Assembly (NCBI RefSeq): GCF_023566055.1
Contig: NZ_JALIQP010000006.1
Location: forward strand, 62,001-126,000
Direction: 5' to 3'
DNA from: Halosolutus amylolyticus
GTDB lineage: Archaea > Halobacteriota > Halobacteria > Halobacteriales > Natrialbaceae
Length of the DNA: 64,000 bases
Shown piece after piece: positions 34,785 to 42,944 of the stretch. The notes below the pieces were generated by a model, which was given only the letters and a program-made list of their open reading frames with translations, ran no database searches and was not told the origin of the DNA. Position 1 is the stretch's first letter, and the number at the start of each line of letters is the position of its first letter. Position numbers and translations under genes: made by a program.

Positions 34785-35884
34785 CGCTTCGCGGCGCCGA
34801 TCGGGCCCTCGTTCGCGACGCGCTCGCGTCCGGCGACCCGCTCCCCGGGACGACCGGCTTCGCAGGACTCGTGGACGATCGGCTCGTTCGCGACGTCCTC
34901 GGGCGGGTGCCGCTATTCGTCGAGAGAGGGGCCGACGACCCGACGGCTGACGACGCCTGGGCGTTCGAACCGGCCGCGCTCGACGATCCCGAACTCGTTC
35001 CCGCCGGCGCAGTCGTGGGGCCCGACGACCCCGCGCCCACGACCCGCTGGTCCCTCCCCGACCCCGACCCCGACCCCGATCGATCGGCGGCGCTCGATCG
35101 GCTTCGCGAGGCGATCGAGACGGCCGCGGACGCCGCGACGTCCGGCACGGGGGACGTCGCCGTCGCGTTCTCCGGCGGCGTCGACTCGGCGCTCGTCGCG
35201 GAACTCCTCGACGCGCCGCTGTACGTCGTCGGCTTCCCGGACAGCCACGACGTCGAGGCGGCGCGCACGGCCGCGGACGCGATGGGGCGCGACCTCACCG
35301 TCGTCGACCTCGAACCGTCCGACCTCGAGCGGGCCGTGCCCGCGGTCGCGCGAGCGATCGGGCGCACGAACGCGATGGACGTCCAGATCGCCCTGCCGCT
35401 CTACCTGGTCGGCGAGCGGATCGCCGCCGACGGCTTCGATTCGCTCACGCTCGGCCAGGGGGCCGACGAACTGTTCGGCGGCTACGAGAAGGTCGTCCAC
35501 CTCGATCACCGCGTCGAGGCCGACACGGTCCGCGGCGCGGTCCGGGAGGGGATCCGGAGCCTCCCCGACCAGCTTCCGCGGGACGTGCTCACCGTCGAAG
35601 CGGCGGGGCTCGAGCCGGTGACGCCGTTACTCCACGATGCCGTGATCGACGCCGCGCTCCGTCTGCCCGACGCCCTGTTGGCCGACGAGGAGAGGCGCAA
35701 GCGCGGCCTCCGGCTGGTCGCGACCGACTATCTCCCCGAGAAAATCGCATACCGCGACAAAAAGGCCGTCCAGTACGGGAGTCTCGTCGCCCGCGAACTC
35801 GATCGGCTGGCGAGACAGGCCGGCTACAAACGCCGTATGGACGACCACGTCACGAAGTACGTCGAATCGCTGCTCGACGAGTAG
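34781..35884 (+). CDS. asparagine-synthase-like ATP pyrophosphatase (367 aa)
   Basis: A PP-loop AFSGGVDSALVAELL (about 128-142) and a second signature TLGQGADELFGGYEK (about 226-240) identify the AsnB synthetase domain. The N-terminal about 100 residues keep the fold trace of a class-II glutaminase (TGFAGLVDD, VRDVLGRVPLFVERG) but lack the catalytic N-terminal Cys, so ammonia must come from elsewhere or the substrate is not Asn. ATGA overlap with the PHP gene suggests a shared pathway, unknown. Confidence 0.85.
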   Translation: MTLRGADRALVRDALASGDPLPGTTGFAGLVDDRLVRDVLGRVPLFVERGADDPTADDAWAFEPAALDDPELVPAGAVVGPDDPAPTTRWSLPDPDPDPDRSAALDRLREAIETAADAATSGTGDVAVAFSGGVDSALVAELLDAPLYVVGFPDSHDVEAARTAADAMGRDLTVVDLEPSDLERAVPAVARAIGRTNAMDVQIALPLYLVGERIAADGFDSLTLGQGADELFGGYEKVVHLDHRVEADTVRGAVREGIRSLPDQLPRDVLTVEAAGLEPVTPLLHDAVIDAALRLPDALLADEERRKRGLRLVATDYLPEKIAYRDKKAVQYGSLVARELDRLARQAGYKRRMDDHVTKYVESLLDE

Positions 35885-35944
35885 CGACACCGAGCGTCGT
35901 CGGCGACTCGATCGGTACCGGCAGAAAAACGCGACACTCGAACG

Positions 35945-36019
35945 AACCGCTGCCCGTCAGTTCTGGCACACCCGCAAGACGGTCGCGGTTGTGCCGGTAA
36001 CCGGTACAGCAGACCGTAT
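35945..36019. repeat. dispersed palindromic element, copy E (degenerate)
   Basis: The right end TACAGCAGACCGTAT (36005-36019) is well kept and its last base begins the Mrp stop codon. The core arms are TGGCACACCCGC and GCGGTTGTGCCGG; the left end is eroded. It lies in the convergent gap between the Asn-synthase-like gene and mrp. Confidence 0.75.
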
Positions 36020-37110
36020 CAGTCCTCGGTCTCGGTCGGCAGCGCGTTGTCCGGTTCACCGCCCTTGTGCTCGGCGACCGTCCGGCGGTTGGTTTCGCCG
36101 ACCCGATCGGCCGTCTCGGCGACGAACTCCTCGAGGGTATCCTGGACCGGACTTCGATCGTCCTTGACGAGCGCGCCTTCGCTCCCCTCGGCCCCGAAGT
36201 CGGGGTGGATCGGGATCTGACCGAGCAGCGGGATGTCGTACTTGTCGACGATCGTCTGGGCTCCCTCGGTGCCGAACAGGCCGTGTTCGTCGTCGCAGGT
36301 CGGACAGATGAACGAACTCATGTTCTCGACGACGCCGAGGACGGGCGTGTCGTGCTTGTTGAACATCTGGATGCCCTTCCGGGTGTCGTCCAGCGCCATC
36401 TCCTGTGGCGTCGTGACGACGACTGCGCCGGTGACCGGCATCGACTGCAGGAGGTTCAGCGTCGCGTCGCCGGTCCCCGGCGGGAGATCGACGATGAGGT
36501 AATCGAGCCGACCCCACTCGACCCCCTCGAGGAACTTCAGCATGAACTTGTTGACCATCGGTCCGCGCAGGATGGCGGGGTCGTCCTCCTCTTCCATCAT
36601 GAAGCCCATACTGATGACCCGAACGCCGTCCGATCGCGGCGGGACGATGTCTTCGCTCGGGGTGACGCCCGGTTCGCTCTCGACCGGCAGGATCCGCGGG
36701 ACGTTCGGCCCGTGAATGTCGGCGTCGAGCAGGCCGACCATGGCACCGCGTTTCTCGAGACCGGCCGCGAGGTTGGCCGCGATCGTCGTCTTGCCGACGC
36801 CACCTTTCCCGGAGGAGACGGCGATGACGTTTCGCACCCGAGGAAGAACCTCGTCGTCGAACCCGTGCTCCGCGCCGGCCTGTGCCCGGAGGTCGGCCTC
36901 GAGACCGACCTCGTCGCAGAGTTCCCGGATCCGGTTCCCCAGTTCCATCTCCGAGGGCGCGTACGGCGCGTTCAGCGCGAGCGAGATCCGTGCGGTCTCG
37001 TCGTCGATCGTCACGTCGTTGACCAGCCCCAGCGAGACGATGTCCTCGCCGATGTCGGGGTCTTCGATCTCCTCGAGTCTGATCTCAAGTTCGTGTTCTG
37101 TAATACTCAT
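36019..37110 (-). CDS. Mrp/NBP35-family Fe-S carrier ATPase (363 aa)
   Basis: An N-terminal MIP18/DUF59 domain (about 1-85, EDPDIGEDIVSLGLVNDV) is fused to a deviant-Walker P-loop ATPase: VSSGKGGVGKTTIAANLAAG (about 98-117), LLDADIHGPNVPRIL, and DLPPGTGD. The CPTC pair (about residue 277) can hold a bridging 4Fe-4S cluster at a dimer interface. It is a scaffold or carrier for Fe-S cluster delivery, next to the FeS-rich NrfD module. Minus-strand TATA-like CCCTTACTC around 37136-37145 supports the start. Confidence 0.92.
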   Translation of the reverse strand: MSITEHELEIRLEEIEDPDIGEDIVSLGLVNDVTIDDETARISLALNAPYAPSEMELGNRIRELCDEVGLEADLRAQAGAEHGFDDEVLPRVRNVIAVSSGKGGVGKTTIAANLAAGLEKRGAMVGLLDADIHGPNVPRILPVESEPGVTPSEDIVPPRSDGVRVISMGFMMEEEDDPAILRGPMVNKFMLKFLEGVEWGRLDYLIVDLPPGTGDATLNLLQSMPVTGAVVVTTPQEMALDDTRKGIQMFNKHDTPVLGVVENMSSFICPTCDDEHGLFGTEGAQTIVDKYDIPLLGQIPIHPDFGAEGSEGALVKDDRSPVQDTLEEFVAETADRVGETNRRTVAEHKGGEPDNALPTETED

Positions 37111-37243
37111 GGTGCGTCGATATCCGTTAGCGGGAGTAAGGGATCGAACCGGGATACGTGTGATGGTTCGAACCCCGAACCCGCGTCTCCGGGGACGCGA
37201 GACGCCTCCCGGGACGGGCGACGATCGCGATCGGCCGGCGCCG

Positions 37244-37582
37244 TTACGGGCCGACGGGGCCGAGCGGCTCCGGCACCCCGCCGTAGAAGACGATCCCGAT
37301 GAGCATCGTCAGGATGAACATCCCGATCCACATCTGGGCCGTGATCCCGACCAGGTACGTTACGCCGAGCAGGCCGGTCTTCGTGTTCCGCGGCGTACCG
37401 AGAAACCACGCGGCCACCATGATGTACACCGGGACCAGGATGACCCCGAATATCAGGTACGTCCCCGTGTTCGGGAACCCGGTGAGCCCTGCCGTCCCAT
37501 CGTAGCCGTGGTAGAGGACGGTGGAGACGAGTGTGTTGAGCACACCCATACCCCCACCGGAACCTTTGTCGTCATTTGGCAT
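37244..37582 (-). CDS. small membrane protein of the NrfD cluster, copy 1 (112 aa)
   Basis: It contains YLIFGVILVPVYIMVAAWFLG and two further adjoining helices (GVTYLVGITAQMWIGMFIL then TMLIGIVFYGG). The body from YHGYDGT onward is about 80-90% identical to the protein at 37699-38013. The two differ mainly at the N-terminus (MPNDDKGSGGGMGV here). It follows copy 2 by 116 bp on the same strand and probably belongs to the same operon. Presumably a structural subunit of the NrfD/FeS complex; no cofactor motif is visible. Confidence 0.8.
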   Translation of the reverse strand: MPNDDKGSGGGMGVLNTLVSTVLYHGYDGTAGLTGFPNTGTYLIFGVILVPVYIMVAAWFLGTPRNTKTGLLGVTYLVGITAQMWIGMFILTMLIGIVFYGGVPEPLGPVGP

Positions 37583-37698
37583 GCGATTTCAGGGTCCTTG
37601 TCGTCCCCGGCGTGACCGGTTCGAACGCGACGGGTCCCGGTCGCGACGCTGGGCGACGAGTGTGCGCGCGAAAAAAGCGGTCGACAGCGCGAGGGCGT

Positions 37699-38013
37699 CT
37701 ACGGGCCCACGGCGCCGATCGGTTCGGGCATCCCGCCGTAGAAGACGATCCCGATGAGCATCGTCAGGATGAACATCCCGATCCACATCTGGGCCGTGAT
37801 CCCGACCAGGTACGTCACGCCGAGCAGTCCGGTCTTCGTGTCGCGTGGCTCACCGAGGAACCACGCGGCGATCATGACGTACACCGGAACCAGAATGACC
37901 GCGAAGATCAGCCAGGTACCGATGTTCGGGAAGCCGGTGAGGCCCTCGGTTCCGTCGTAGCCGTGGTACAGTACCCACGAGAGTGCGGTCGCGAGTGTTG
38001 CGGTTGCAGTCAT
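37699..38013 (-). CDS. small membrane protein of the NrfD cluster, copy 2 (104 aa)
   Basis: Three hydrophobic helices with the invariant core GLLGVTYLVGITAQMWIGMF and a C-terminal YGGMPEPIGAVGP. Paralogue of 37244-37582. Its ATG overlaps the NrfD stop codon (four bases), so it is translationally coupled to the quinone-binding subunit and very likely part of that complex. I do not recognise a named family. Confidence 0.82.
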   Translation of the reverse strand: MTATATLATALSWVLYHGYDGTEGLTGFPNIGTWLIFAVILVPVYVMIAAWFLGEPRDTKTGLLGVTYLVGITAQMWIGMFILTMLIGIVFYGGMPEPIGAVGP

Positions 38014-39383
38014 GCTTTCACCTCAGCCTCGCTGGCACTGTCGTGTGCCGATTCCTGTTCGTGGCCGTGTCCGTGGTCGCCACGCAGGTGTTCGACAGCG
38101 TGGAGTTCGACGACCGGCACGACCTTGGAGACGCTCAGGAAGATGAGCGTCACCAGGCCGACCGTTCCCACGAGGGACAGCCACTCGATCGCGCTGGGGA
38201 AGTACTCGCCGGGCGTTGCCTCGTAGATCATGAACGTCGGGTGGTAGAAGCCCTCGACGACGAACAGGAGCTTCTCGATCAGCGTCGCGGTGAGCACCAG
38301 GACGCCGGCGACCATTGCGCGCTGTCGCGTGAACAGGGACGGACGGACCGCCTGCGAGAAGATGTAGACGAGCGTCCCGAAGACCATGCCCATCGAGAGC
38401 AGGTACAGCGGATGCCCGAGGGTCGCTTCCTGGGCGTGCAGGACGTTGAGCGGTGCCTTGAAGAGGCCGACCACGTTCTGCTGGAGCTGTAGCCAGAGGA
38501 AGAGCAGACAGAAGAACCCGAGCCACAGGAGCAGGCCGCGGAAGACGTCGTCGGTCATGATGTGATCCCAGTCGTAGGCGCGCCGGAAGGCGGCCGCGAC
38601 GAGGATCACGCCGCTGATCGCCGATGTGAGGGCGATGGTGAGGAACTGCGGGCCCTGCACTGCGCTGAACCAGCCGGGCATCCCGGGCAGCACGGCGAAC
38701 AGCCACGGAATCACACCGCCGTGGAGCAGGAGCGGGGCCATGATGATGATCGCGAGCGCGAGCCACCAGACCATCCGCTCGATGATCTGGTCCTCTTCTT
38801 CGCTGTAGCCGAGGGTCATGAACTTGTAGATCGGCTCGAAGCGATCCGGCAACTGGTCACGCAGGCGCGTGATGTCGTACCGGAGCGTCAGCGCGAGGTA
38901 GGTCGCGGTCAGCACGAAGTAGGCCGTGATGACGGTCACGTCCCACACCAGCGGCGAGTTGTTGACGGTGATGTGGTAGTGACCCAGCACGCTGGTGACC
39001 ATCCGATCGGGGCGGCCCATGTGGACGAGAATGTAGAATCCCGCCGCGGAGAGGCCGGCGATCGTCAGCAGTTCGGCGAGGCGGGCGACCGGCATGTACC
39101 GGTCCATCCCGAGCAGCCTGACAGCTGCGGAGAGGATGATGCCGCCGTGGGCGATGCCGACCCACCAGATGAACGCGCCGATGTACAGTCCCCAGGTCAC
39201 GCCACCGCCGGTCCCCCAGTCGGAGAGGCCGGTGACGACGAGACCCTTCTGCAGCTGGTACGCCCAGGCGACGAGGAAGGCGCCGAGGGCGAGCGCACAG
39301 ACACCGAACAGCGCGATGTACTTCTTCGTGAAGGTGTTGATCGGACGGAGGATGTCCGCTTCGCTCGGCGTCTTGGTGCTCAT
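38010..39383 (-). CDS. NrfD/PsrC-type quinone-binding membrane subunit (457 aa)
   Basis: About ten transmembrane helices starting near residue 20, with family segments WWVGIAHGGIILSAAVRL (about 72-89), FYILVHMGRPDRM (about 117-129) and LLLHGGVIPWLFA (about 218-230), and a His/Glu-rich cytoplasmic tail (HGHGHEQES). NrfD-like proteins exchange quinol electrons with a partner FeS protein, here encoded immediately upstream with a four-base overlap. No molybdopterin catalytic subunit is nearby, so the module may feed a separate acceptor such as blue-copper proteins. Confidence 0.9.
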   Translation of the reverse strand: MSTKTPSEADILRPINTFTKKYIALFGVCALALGAFLVAWAYQLQKGLVVTGLSDWGTGGGVTWGLYIGAFIWWVGIAHGGIILSAAVRLLGMDRYMPVARLAELLTIAGLSAAGFYILVHMGRPDRMVTSVLGHYHITVNNSPLVWDVTVITAYFVLTATYLALTLRYDITRLRDQLPDRFEPIYKFMTLGYSEEEDQIIERMVWWLALAIIIMAPLLLHGGVIPWLFAVLPGMPGWFSAVQGPQFLTIALTSAISGVILVAAAFRRAYDWDHIMTDDVFRGLLLWLGFFCLLFLWLQLQQNVVGLFKAPLNVLHAQEATLGHPLYLLSMGMVFGTLVYIFSQAVRPSLFTRQRAMVAGVLVLTATLIEKLLFVVEGFYHPTFMIYEATPGEYFPSAIEWLSLVGTVGLVTLIFLSVSKVVPVVELHAVEHLRGDHGHGHEQESAHDSASEAEVKA

Positions 39384-41149
39384 AGCGACACCCCCGCGTC
39401 ACCGACGGTCCCCTCGTCGAGGACTTCCTTGCGGTTGTCCGTCAGGCCGACGTCTTCGTAGGCGACCGGACCCTCGACCTGTTCGGCCTCCGGACCGGGT
39501 TCGTTTCCGATGTAGGTGACGTTCGGGTGGGTCCCGACGTCCTCGAGCAGTTTGAACGTCGATGCGTCGTCGCCGACGTAGCTCTCGAGCACGTCCCGGG
39601 CGGTCCCCTCGTCGGTGATCCCGGCTTCGGAGACCCACGGTTCCTCTTCGCCGTCAAGGATCTCCAGCGACTCCTGGACCTCGGCGGGCGTGATCTCGCG
39701 GGACTCGTAGCGATCGACGACGCCCTGGACGCTCTCTTCGGCGTTCGTGACGACGGCGTCCATCGCGTCGTTGGCGCGATCGAGGTCGTCCTGATCGGCC
39801 TCGCCCTCGTCGAGGAGGGCGTCGACGATGGTCGCGAGTTCGTCCTCGGAGCGTTCGTCACCGAACTCGTCCTCGAGGATGCCGGTGAGGGCCTCCCGGA
39901 GGTCCTCCTCCTCGAGCGAGAGTTCGTCGTCGCTGACCTCGCCCTGGACGTACAGCGCGGCTTCGATCTCGTCGAAGTCCCAGTCGCTCTCGCTGTAGTC
40001 CATCTCGAGGAGATCGATCTCGCCCTCGAGGAACGCGTAGGACTCGCTGACGTCGTCCTTGCTGGGACTCTGTCCTTCGACCTTGTTTCGGGCGCGGCCC
40101 TGGACGACGTTCGCGAGGTACTGCTGCGGCGTACTCTCGGGGTCGTTCATGTCCCCGAAGTTGATCGCCTGGGGCGGACAGGCGTCTTCGCAGGCGGTCG
40201 TGCCGACCTTCTCCTCGCCCTTGTGGCCGTCCTGGCGACTCGGACACATCGTACACTTGCTCATGACGCCTCGCGGGGCGCGGCTGTCGACCCAGCGACC
40301 CCGATCGTCGGTCATGTGGTCGCCTTCTTCGCCGGGTTCGGCGTCGTGCATATCCGCGATCTCCCCGGTCGAGACGTCCGGTTCGTCCCACTGGAAGTAG
40401 TTGACGCCGTACGGACAGGCGACCTGACAGTAGCGACAGCCGATACAGATGTCGTAGTCGGTCAGGACGAGCCCGTCCTTGTCGCGGGTGTGACGGGCCG
40501 TCGTCGGACAGACCTTCTCACACGGCGCGTCGGTACAGTGCTGACACGGACGGATGAGGCGGTTGCGCCCGCCGGGCGTCGAGTCCTCGTAGTCGAGAAT
40601 GTACATCCAGTTGACGCCCTGGTCGAGCTGGTTCTCCTCCTTACAGGCGGTGACACAGGAGAGACAACCGTCACAGCGCTCGAGGTCGAGCACCATTCCC
40701 CACTGGGTACCCTCGTCGTCGCCAGCGCCGTGGCCTTCCTCTTCGGCCGCGCCGATGCTGGCTTGCTTACCGTTTTCTGCGGTGCCCCAGGCGCCGAGTC
40801 CGACGGCTGCCGCACCGGCACCCATCTTCTTCATCGCGTCGCGACGGCTCTCCTCGCCGTCGCCCTCGAACTTCTCGAGCATCCGGGTAACGGTGCCCTT
40901 CCCTTCTTCCTGGGCCCGTTCGTAGGCCTCCTCGGTCGGGCGATCGTCGACGCCGAACTCCTCCATCACGTCCTCGTGATACTTCTCGTGGAATTCGGCT
41001 TCCGAGAGTTCGCCCTTGGTGACGGCCATCGCGTCCTGGGCCATCTGCATCCCGAGGTCGCTGTCGTACTCGGTGTCGTCGAGCAGTCCCTCGAGTTCGT
41101 TCTCCCACTCTTCGCCGAGCGGGTGGAACGAGTCGTCGTCCGTACTCAT
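39380..41149 (-). CDS. PsrB/DmsB-like multi-4Fe-4S ferredoxin subunit (589 aa)
   Basis: Four cysteine clusters expected for four 4Fe-4S centres: CDGCLSCVTACKEENQ, CQHCTDAPCEKVCP, CIGCRYCQVACPYG and CTMCPSRQ...CEDACPP, all within about residues 155-330. A SRRDAMKKMGAGAAAVGLG segment near residue 102 looks like a twin-arginine signal placed after about 100 residues of acidic N-terminal extension, an arrangement seen in haloarchaeal FeS proteins. The C-terminal 200 residues are acidic and helical, an addition to the family. First gene of the operon with NrfD and the small membrane proteins. Confidence 0.9.
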   Translation of the reverse strand: MSTDDDSFHPLGEEWENELEGLLDDTEYDSDLGMQMAQDAMAVTKGELSEAEFHEKYHEDVMEEFGVDDRPTEEAYERAQEEGKGTVTRMLEKFEGDGEESRRDAMKKMGAGAAAVGLGAWGTAENGKQASIGAAEEEGHGAGDDEGTQWGMVLDLERCDGCLSCVTACKEENQLDQGVNWMYILDYEDSTPGGRNRLIRPCQHCTDAPCEKVCPTTARHTRDKDGLVLTDYDICIGCRYCQVACPYGVNYFQWDEPDVSTGEIADMHDAEPGEEGDHMTDDRGRWVDSRAPRGVMSKCTMCPSRQDGHKGEEKVGTTACEDACPPQAINFGDMNDPESTPQQYLANVVQGRARNKVEGQSPSKDDVSESYAFLEGEIDLLEMDYSESDWDFDEIEAALYVQGEVSDDELSLEEEDLREALTGILEDEFGDERSEDELATIVDALLDEGEADQDDLDRANDAMDAVVTNAEESVQGVVDRYESREITPAEVQESLEILDGEEEPWVSEAGITDEGTARDVLESYVGDDASTFKLLEDVGTHPNVTYIGNEPGPEAEQVEGPVAYEDVGLTDNRKEVLDEGTVGDAGVSL

Positions 41150-41299
41150 CTACCCTGAACACCCCTGACAATGGTTACGGTGGTCCGATGTAATTGCATG
41201 CCGGCACGTAGTTGAATACATGTCTCTGTACTCTACCCCCGTCTCATAACTAGACCCGGTTGAAGTGTTGAGCCGATTTCCAACGCGTGAGAATCGATG

Positions 41300-41325
41300 C
41301 GAACAGGTTCGGCCATTTATAATAC
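41300..41325 (+). promoter_or_regulatory. CGAAC-N2-GTTCG operator plus TATA box, gene target uncertain
   Basis: CGAACAGGTTCG (41300-41311) is followed after three bases by ATTTATAATAC, the best TATA-like sequence in this 332-bp gap (41150-41481). The order matches the other operator-promoters of the island on the plus strand, giving a start near 41346, 136 nt before the cupin gene. The TATA is nearly symmetric, so it could instead serve the minus-strand FeS/NrfD operon, with the palindrome then downstream of it. Confidence 0.6.
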
Positions 41326-41429
41326 CGTCGAATAACCGGTGCTTGCGAACTCCGGTATGTGGTATCAGGTGACAGTCACTCACTGGGGAACTCGAGGCTT
41401 CGACGACGGCCGATCGAACGGCGTTCGAC

Positions 41430-41441
41430 CGAATTTGTTCG
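41430..41441 (+). promoter_or_regulatory. operator palindrome upstream of cupin gene
   Basis: CGAATTTGTTCG, one base off a perfect CGAAC-N2-GTTCG, ends 41 nt before the ATG at 41482, the same spacing as in the two DUF2249 genes. GGCCAAATG follows where the TATA region is expected. Confidence 0.65.
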
Positions 41442-41481
41442 GCCAAATGCCCTTTCGGACGGCGGACCGACGGTCGCCTAG

Positions 41482-41808
41482 ATGACCGACCACAGATCCG
41501 ACGACGAGTCGCCTGCAGTCCAGTCGCTCGACGCCCTGGAGAGCACGCCGCACGCGCAGGTCTTCGACGGAGAACCGAAGACGATCAGGCTCGCGCTCGA
41601 GGCGGGCGAAGCGATCGCACCGCACCAGCATCCCGATCGGCAGATCGTACTGCACGTCCTCGAGGGACGGCTCTCGGTGTCGCTCGACGGCGACGAGTAC
41701 GAGGTCGCGGCGGGCGAACTCGCGCGGTTCGACGGGGCACAGGATATCGCGCCGAAAGCGCTCGCCGACTCGACGGCCCTGCTCGTGCTCGCGACGCGGG
41801 CCGACTGA
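41482..41808 (+). CDS. small cupin protein (108 aa)
   Basis: Compact cupin: LALEAGEAIAPHQHPDRQIVLHVLEG carries motif 1 with HxH (about 37-62), and YEVAAGELARFDGAQDIAPKALAD motif 2 (about 73-96). The two motif-1 histidines are followed by a Gln rather than Glu, and there is no motif-2 His, so metal binding is uncertain. Placement under the shared operator, next to the regulator, suggests an NO, oxygen or redox-linked role. Its TGA is back to back with the regulator's stop in a TGATCA palindrome. Confidence 0.82.
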   Translation: MTDHRSDDESPAVQSLDALESTPHAQVFDGEPKTIRLALEAGEAIAPHQHPDRQIVLHVLEGRLSVSLDGDEYEVAAGELARFDGAQDIAPKALADSTALLVLATRAD

Positions 41809-42486
41809 TCAGTCGCTGGCGAGTTGTTCCTCGAGACCGGCCTCCTCGTCGGGGACGCTCGGAACGTCCTCGACGAACCGCTTGATGATCGCCTCCTCGG
41901 CGCGGTGGAGCGTCTCGCTACAGGTCGACTTCGCGATGTCGAGGTGGTCGGCCAGTTCCGTGAGCGAACAGCACCGGGGCGTGTCGTAGTAGCCCTCGTC
42001 GACGGCGGCGACGACGATTTCGAGCTGTCGTTCAGACAGTAACTGGCTCTCGTGGAGCCGTTCCCGGACGTGCTCGATCCGGTACTGGAGCCCGAAGTGC
42101 TCGAACTGTTCGGCGAGTTCGGCGAGCCGTTCGCGCGAGCCGGTAACCTCGATCGTCGCCTCGCCGTCCTGGATCTCGACCGGCAACTCGATCGGCATCC
42201 CCGACTCCCGCGAGGAGAACTGCAACAGCGGGACGGTCGTTTCGAAGTGGACGGTCGCCTCGTTGTCGCTCCACTGGGCGAGGGTCAGTTCGGTGATCTG
42301 GGGATGCTCGTTCATGTCGTCGAGCACCTCGGCCACGTCGGGGCCGGCAATCCGGACGAGTGCGAAGCCCGATTCCGAACTGGGAACGGCCGCGAGAACC
42401 CGGAACGTCGACTCCGGGTGGGCCGTCGAAACTTGCTGAATCCAGATCTGTTCGGGCATCGTGAGGGTGAGCGTTGCCTGTGCCAT
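41809..42486 (-). CDS. Bat/HTH_10-type transcriptional regulator (225 aa)
   Basis: An N-terminal sensor-like domain of about 155 residues of alternating beta strands is followed by the haloarchaeal HTH_10 domain (about 160-210) with LSERQLEIVVAAVDEGYYDTPR and SLTELADHLDIAKSTCSETLHRAEE. This family includes Bat and DmsR. A perfect 14-bp palindrome of the island operator type lies 39 nt upstream of its own ATG, suggesting autoregulation. The N-terminal cysteine motif described for NarO is absent, so it is not an obvious NarO. It is the best local candidate to bind the operators. Confidence 0.87.
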   Translation of the reverse strand: MAQATLTLTMPEQIWIQQVSTAHPESTFRVLAAVPSSESGFALVRIAGPDVAEVLDDMNEHPQITELTLAQWSDNEATVHFETTVPLLQFSSRESGMPIELPVEIQDGEATIEVTGSRERLAELAEQFEHFGLQYRIEHVRERLHESQLLSERQLEIVVAAVDEGYYDTPRCCSLTELADHLDIAKSTCSETLHRAEEAIIKRFVEDVPSVPDEEAGLEEQLASD

Positions 42487-42523
42487 ACGATCGTGTTCTA
42501 GTCGGACCTACGTACCCGTGGCC

Positions 42524-42537
42524 CCGAATATATTCGG
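42524..42537 (-). promoter_or_regulatory. perfect 14-bp operator palindrome upstream of the Bat-type regulator
   Basis: CCGAATATATTCGG is a variant of the island motif (CGAAT-AT-ATTCG) and is centred about 45 nt before the ATG at 42486; the inner motif ends 39 nt away. A weak TATA-like GGGTACGTA follows on the minus strand at the expected place. The site may also influence the divergent DUF2249 gene. Confidence 0.6.
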
Positions 42538-42641
42538 TGGATTCCTATTACGTGGGAATCACCCATCCCGGTGAGCCGGTCGTGGTAGTCGGTGGGCGCA
42601 CTGTCGACTCACGGATTGCCAGCCGCCCGGATCGCGGGGCT

Positions 42642-42653
42642 CGAACACGTTCG
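42642..42653 (+). promoter_or_regulatory. operator palindrome upstream of DUF2249 gene 1
   Basis: CGAACACGTTCG is a perfect CGAAC-N2-GTTCG palindrome ending 40 nt before the ATG at 42693. Confidence 0.7.
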
Positions 42654-42692
42654 CCTGAACAGCCAACCGTCACCGTCCCGAACGACCGATCG

Positions 42693-42926
42693 ATGACGGC
42701 GAATCCAGCGCCCACCGAACGAACACTCGACGTGCGCGAAATCGACGGCGAACCGTTCGACGACATCGTGGCCGCCCTCGACGACCTCGGGGCGGACGAT
42801 CGACTCCGGCTGATCGCCCCGTTCGAACCGGTCCCGCTCTACGGCGTGCTCGAGAAACGCGGCTTCGAGCACGAGAGCGAGCAACGCGAGGGCGACGTCT
42901 GGCACGTGCTGATCGAACAGGCGTAG
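42693..42926 (+). CDS. DUF2249-family protein 1 (77 aa)
   Basis: Small SirA/TusA-like fold. TERTLDVREIDGEPFDDIVAA leads into a helix, then DRLRLIAPFEPVPLYGVLEKRGF (about 41-63) carries the family PxPLY signature, and VWHVLIEQA is the last strand. DUF2249 proteins often cluster with haloarchaeal and bacterial nitrite or NO metabolism genes; their biochemical role is unknown. Start at 42693 is fixed by the operator spacing. Two further paralogues are at 42997 and 57894. Confidence 0.85.
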   Translation: MTANPAPTERTLDVREIDGEPFDDIVAALDDLGADDRLRLIAPFEPVPLYGVLEKRGFEHESEQREGDVWHVLIEQA

Positions 42927-42944
42927 CCTGCGTGACGACCTTCG

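Noticed and set aside
41357-41485. 42-codon plus-strand frame after the 41300 promoter, overlapping the cupin ATG
   Set aside because: Composition is basic and Trp/Arg-rich, unlike haloarchaeal proteins, and there is no conserved feature; it could still be tested by ribosome profiling.
41809-42486. Assignment of the Bat-type regulator as NarO
   Set aside because: The N-terminal cysteine motif described for NarO is missing; only two cysteine positions occur, both in or near the HTH domain.
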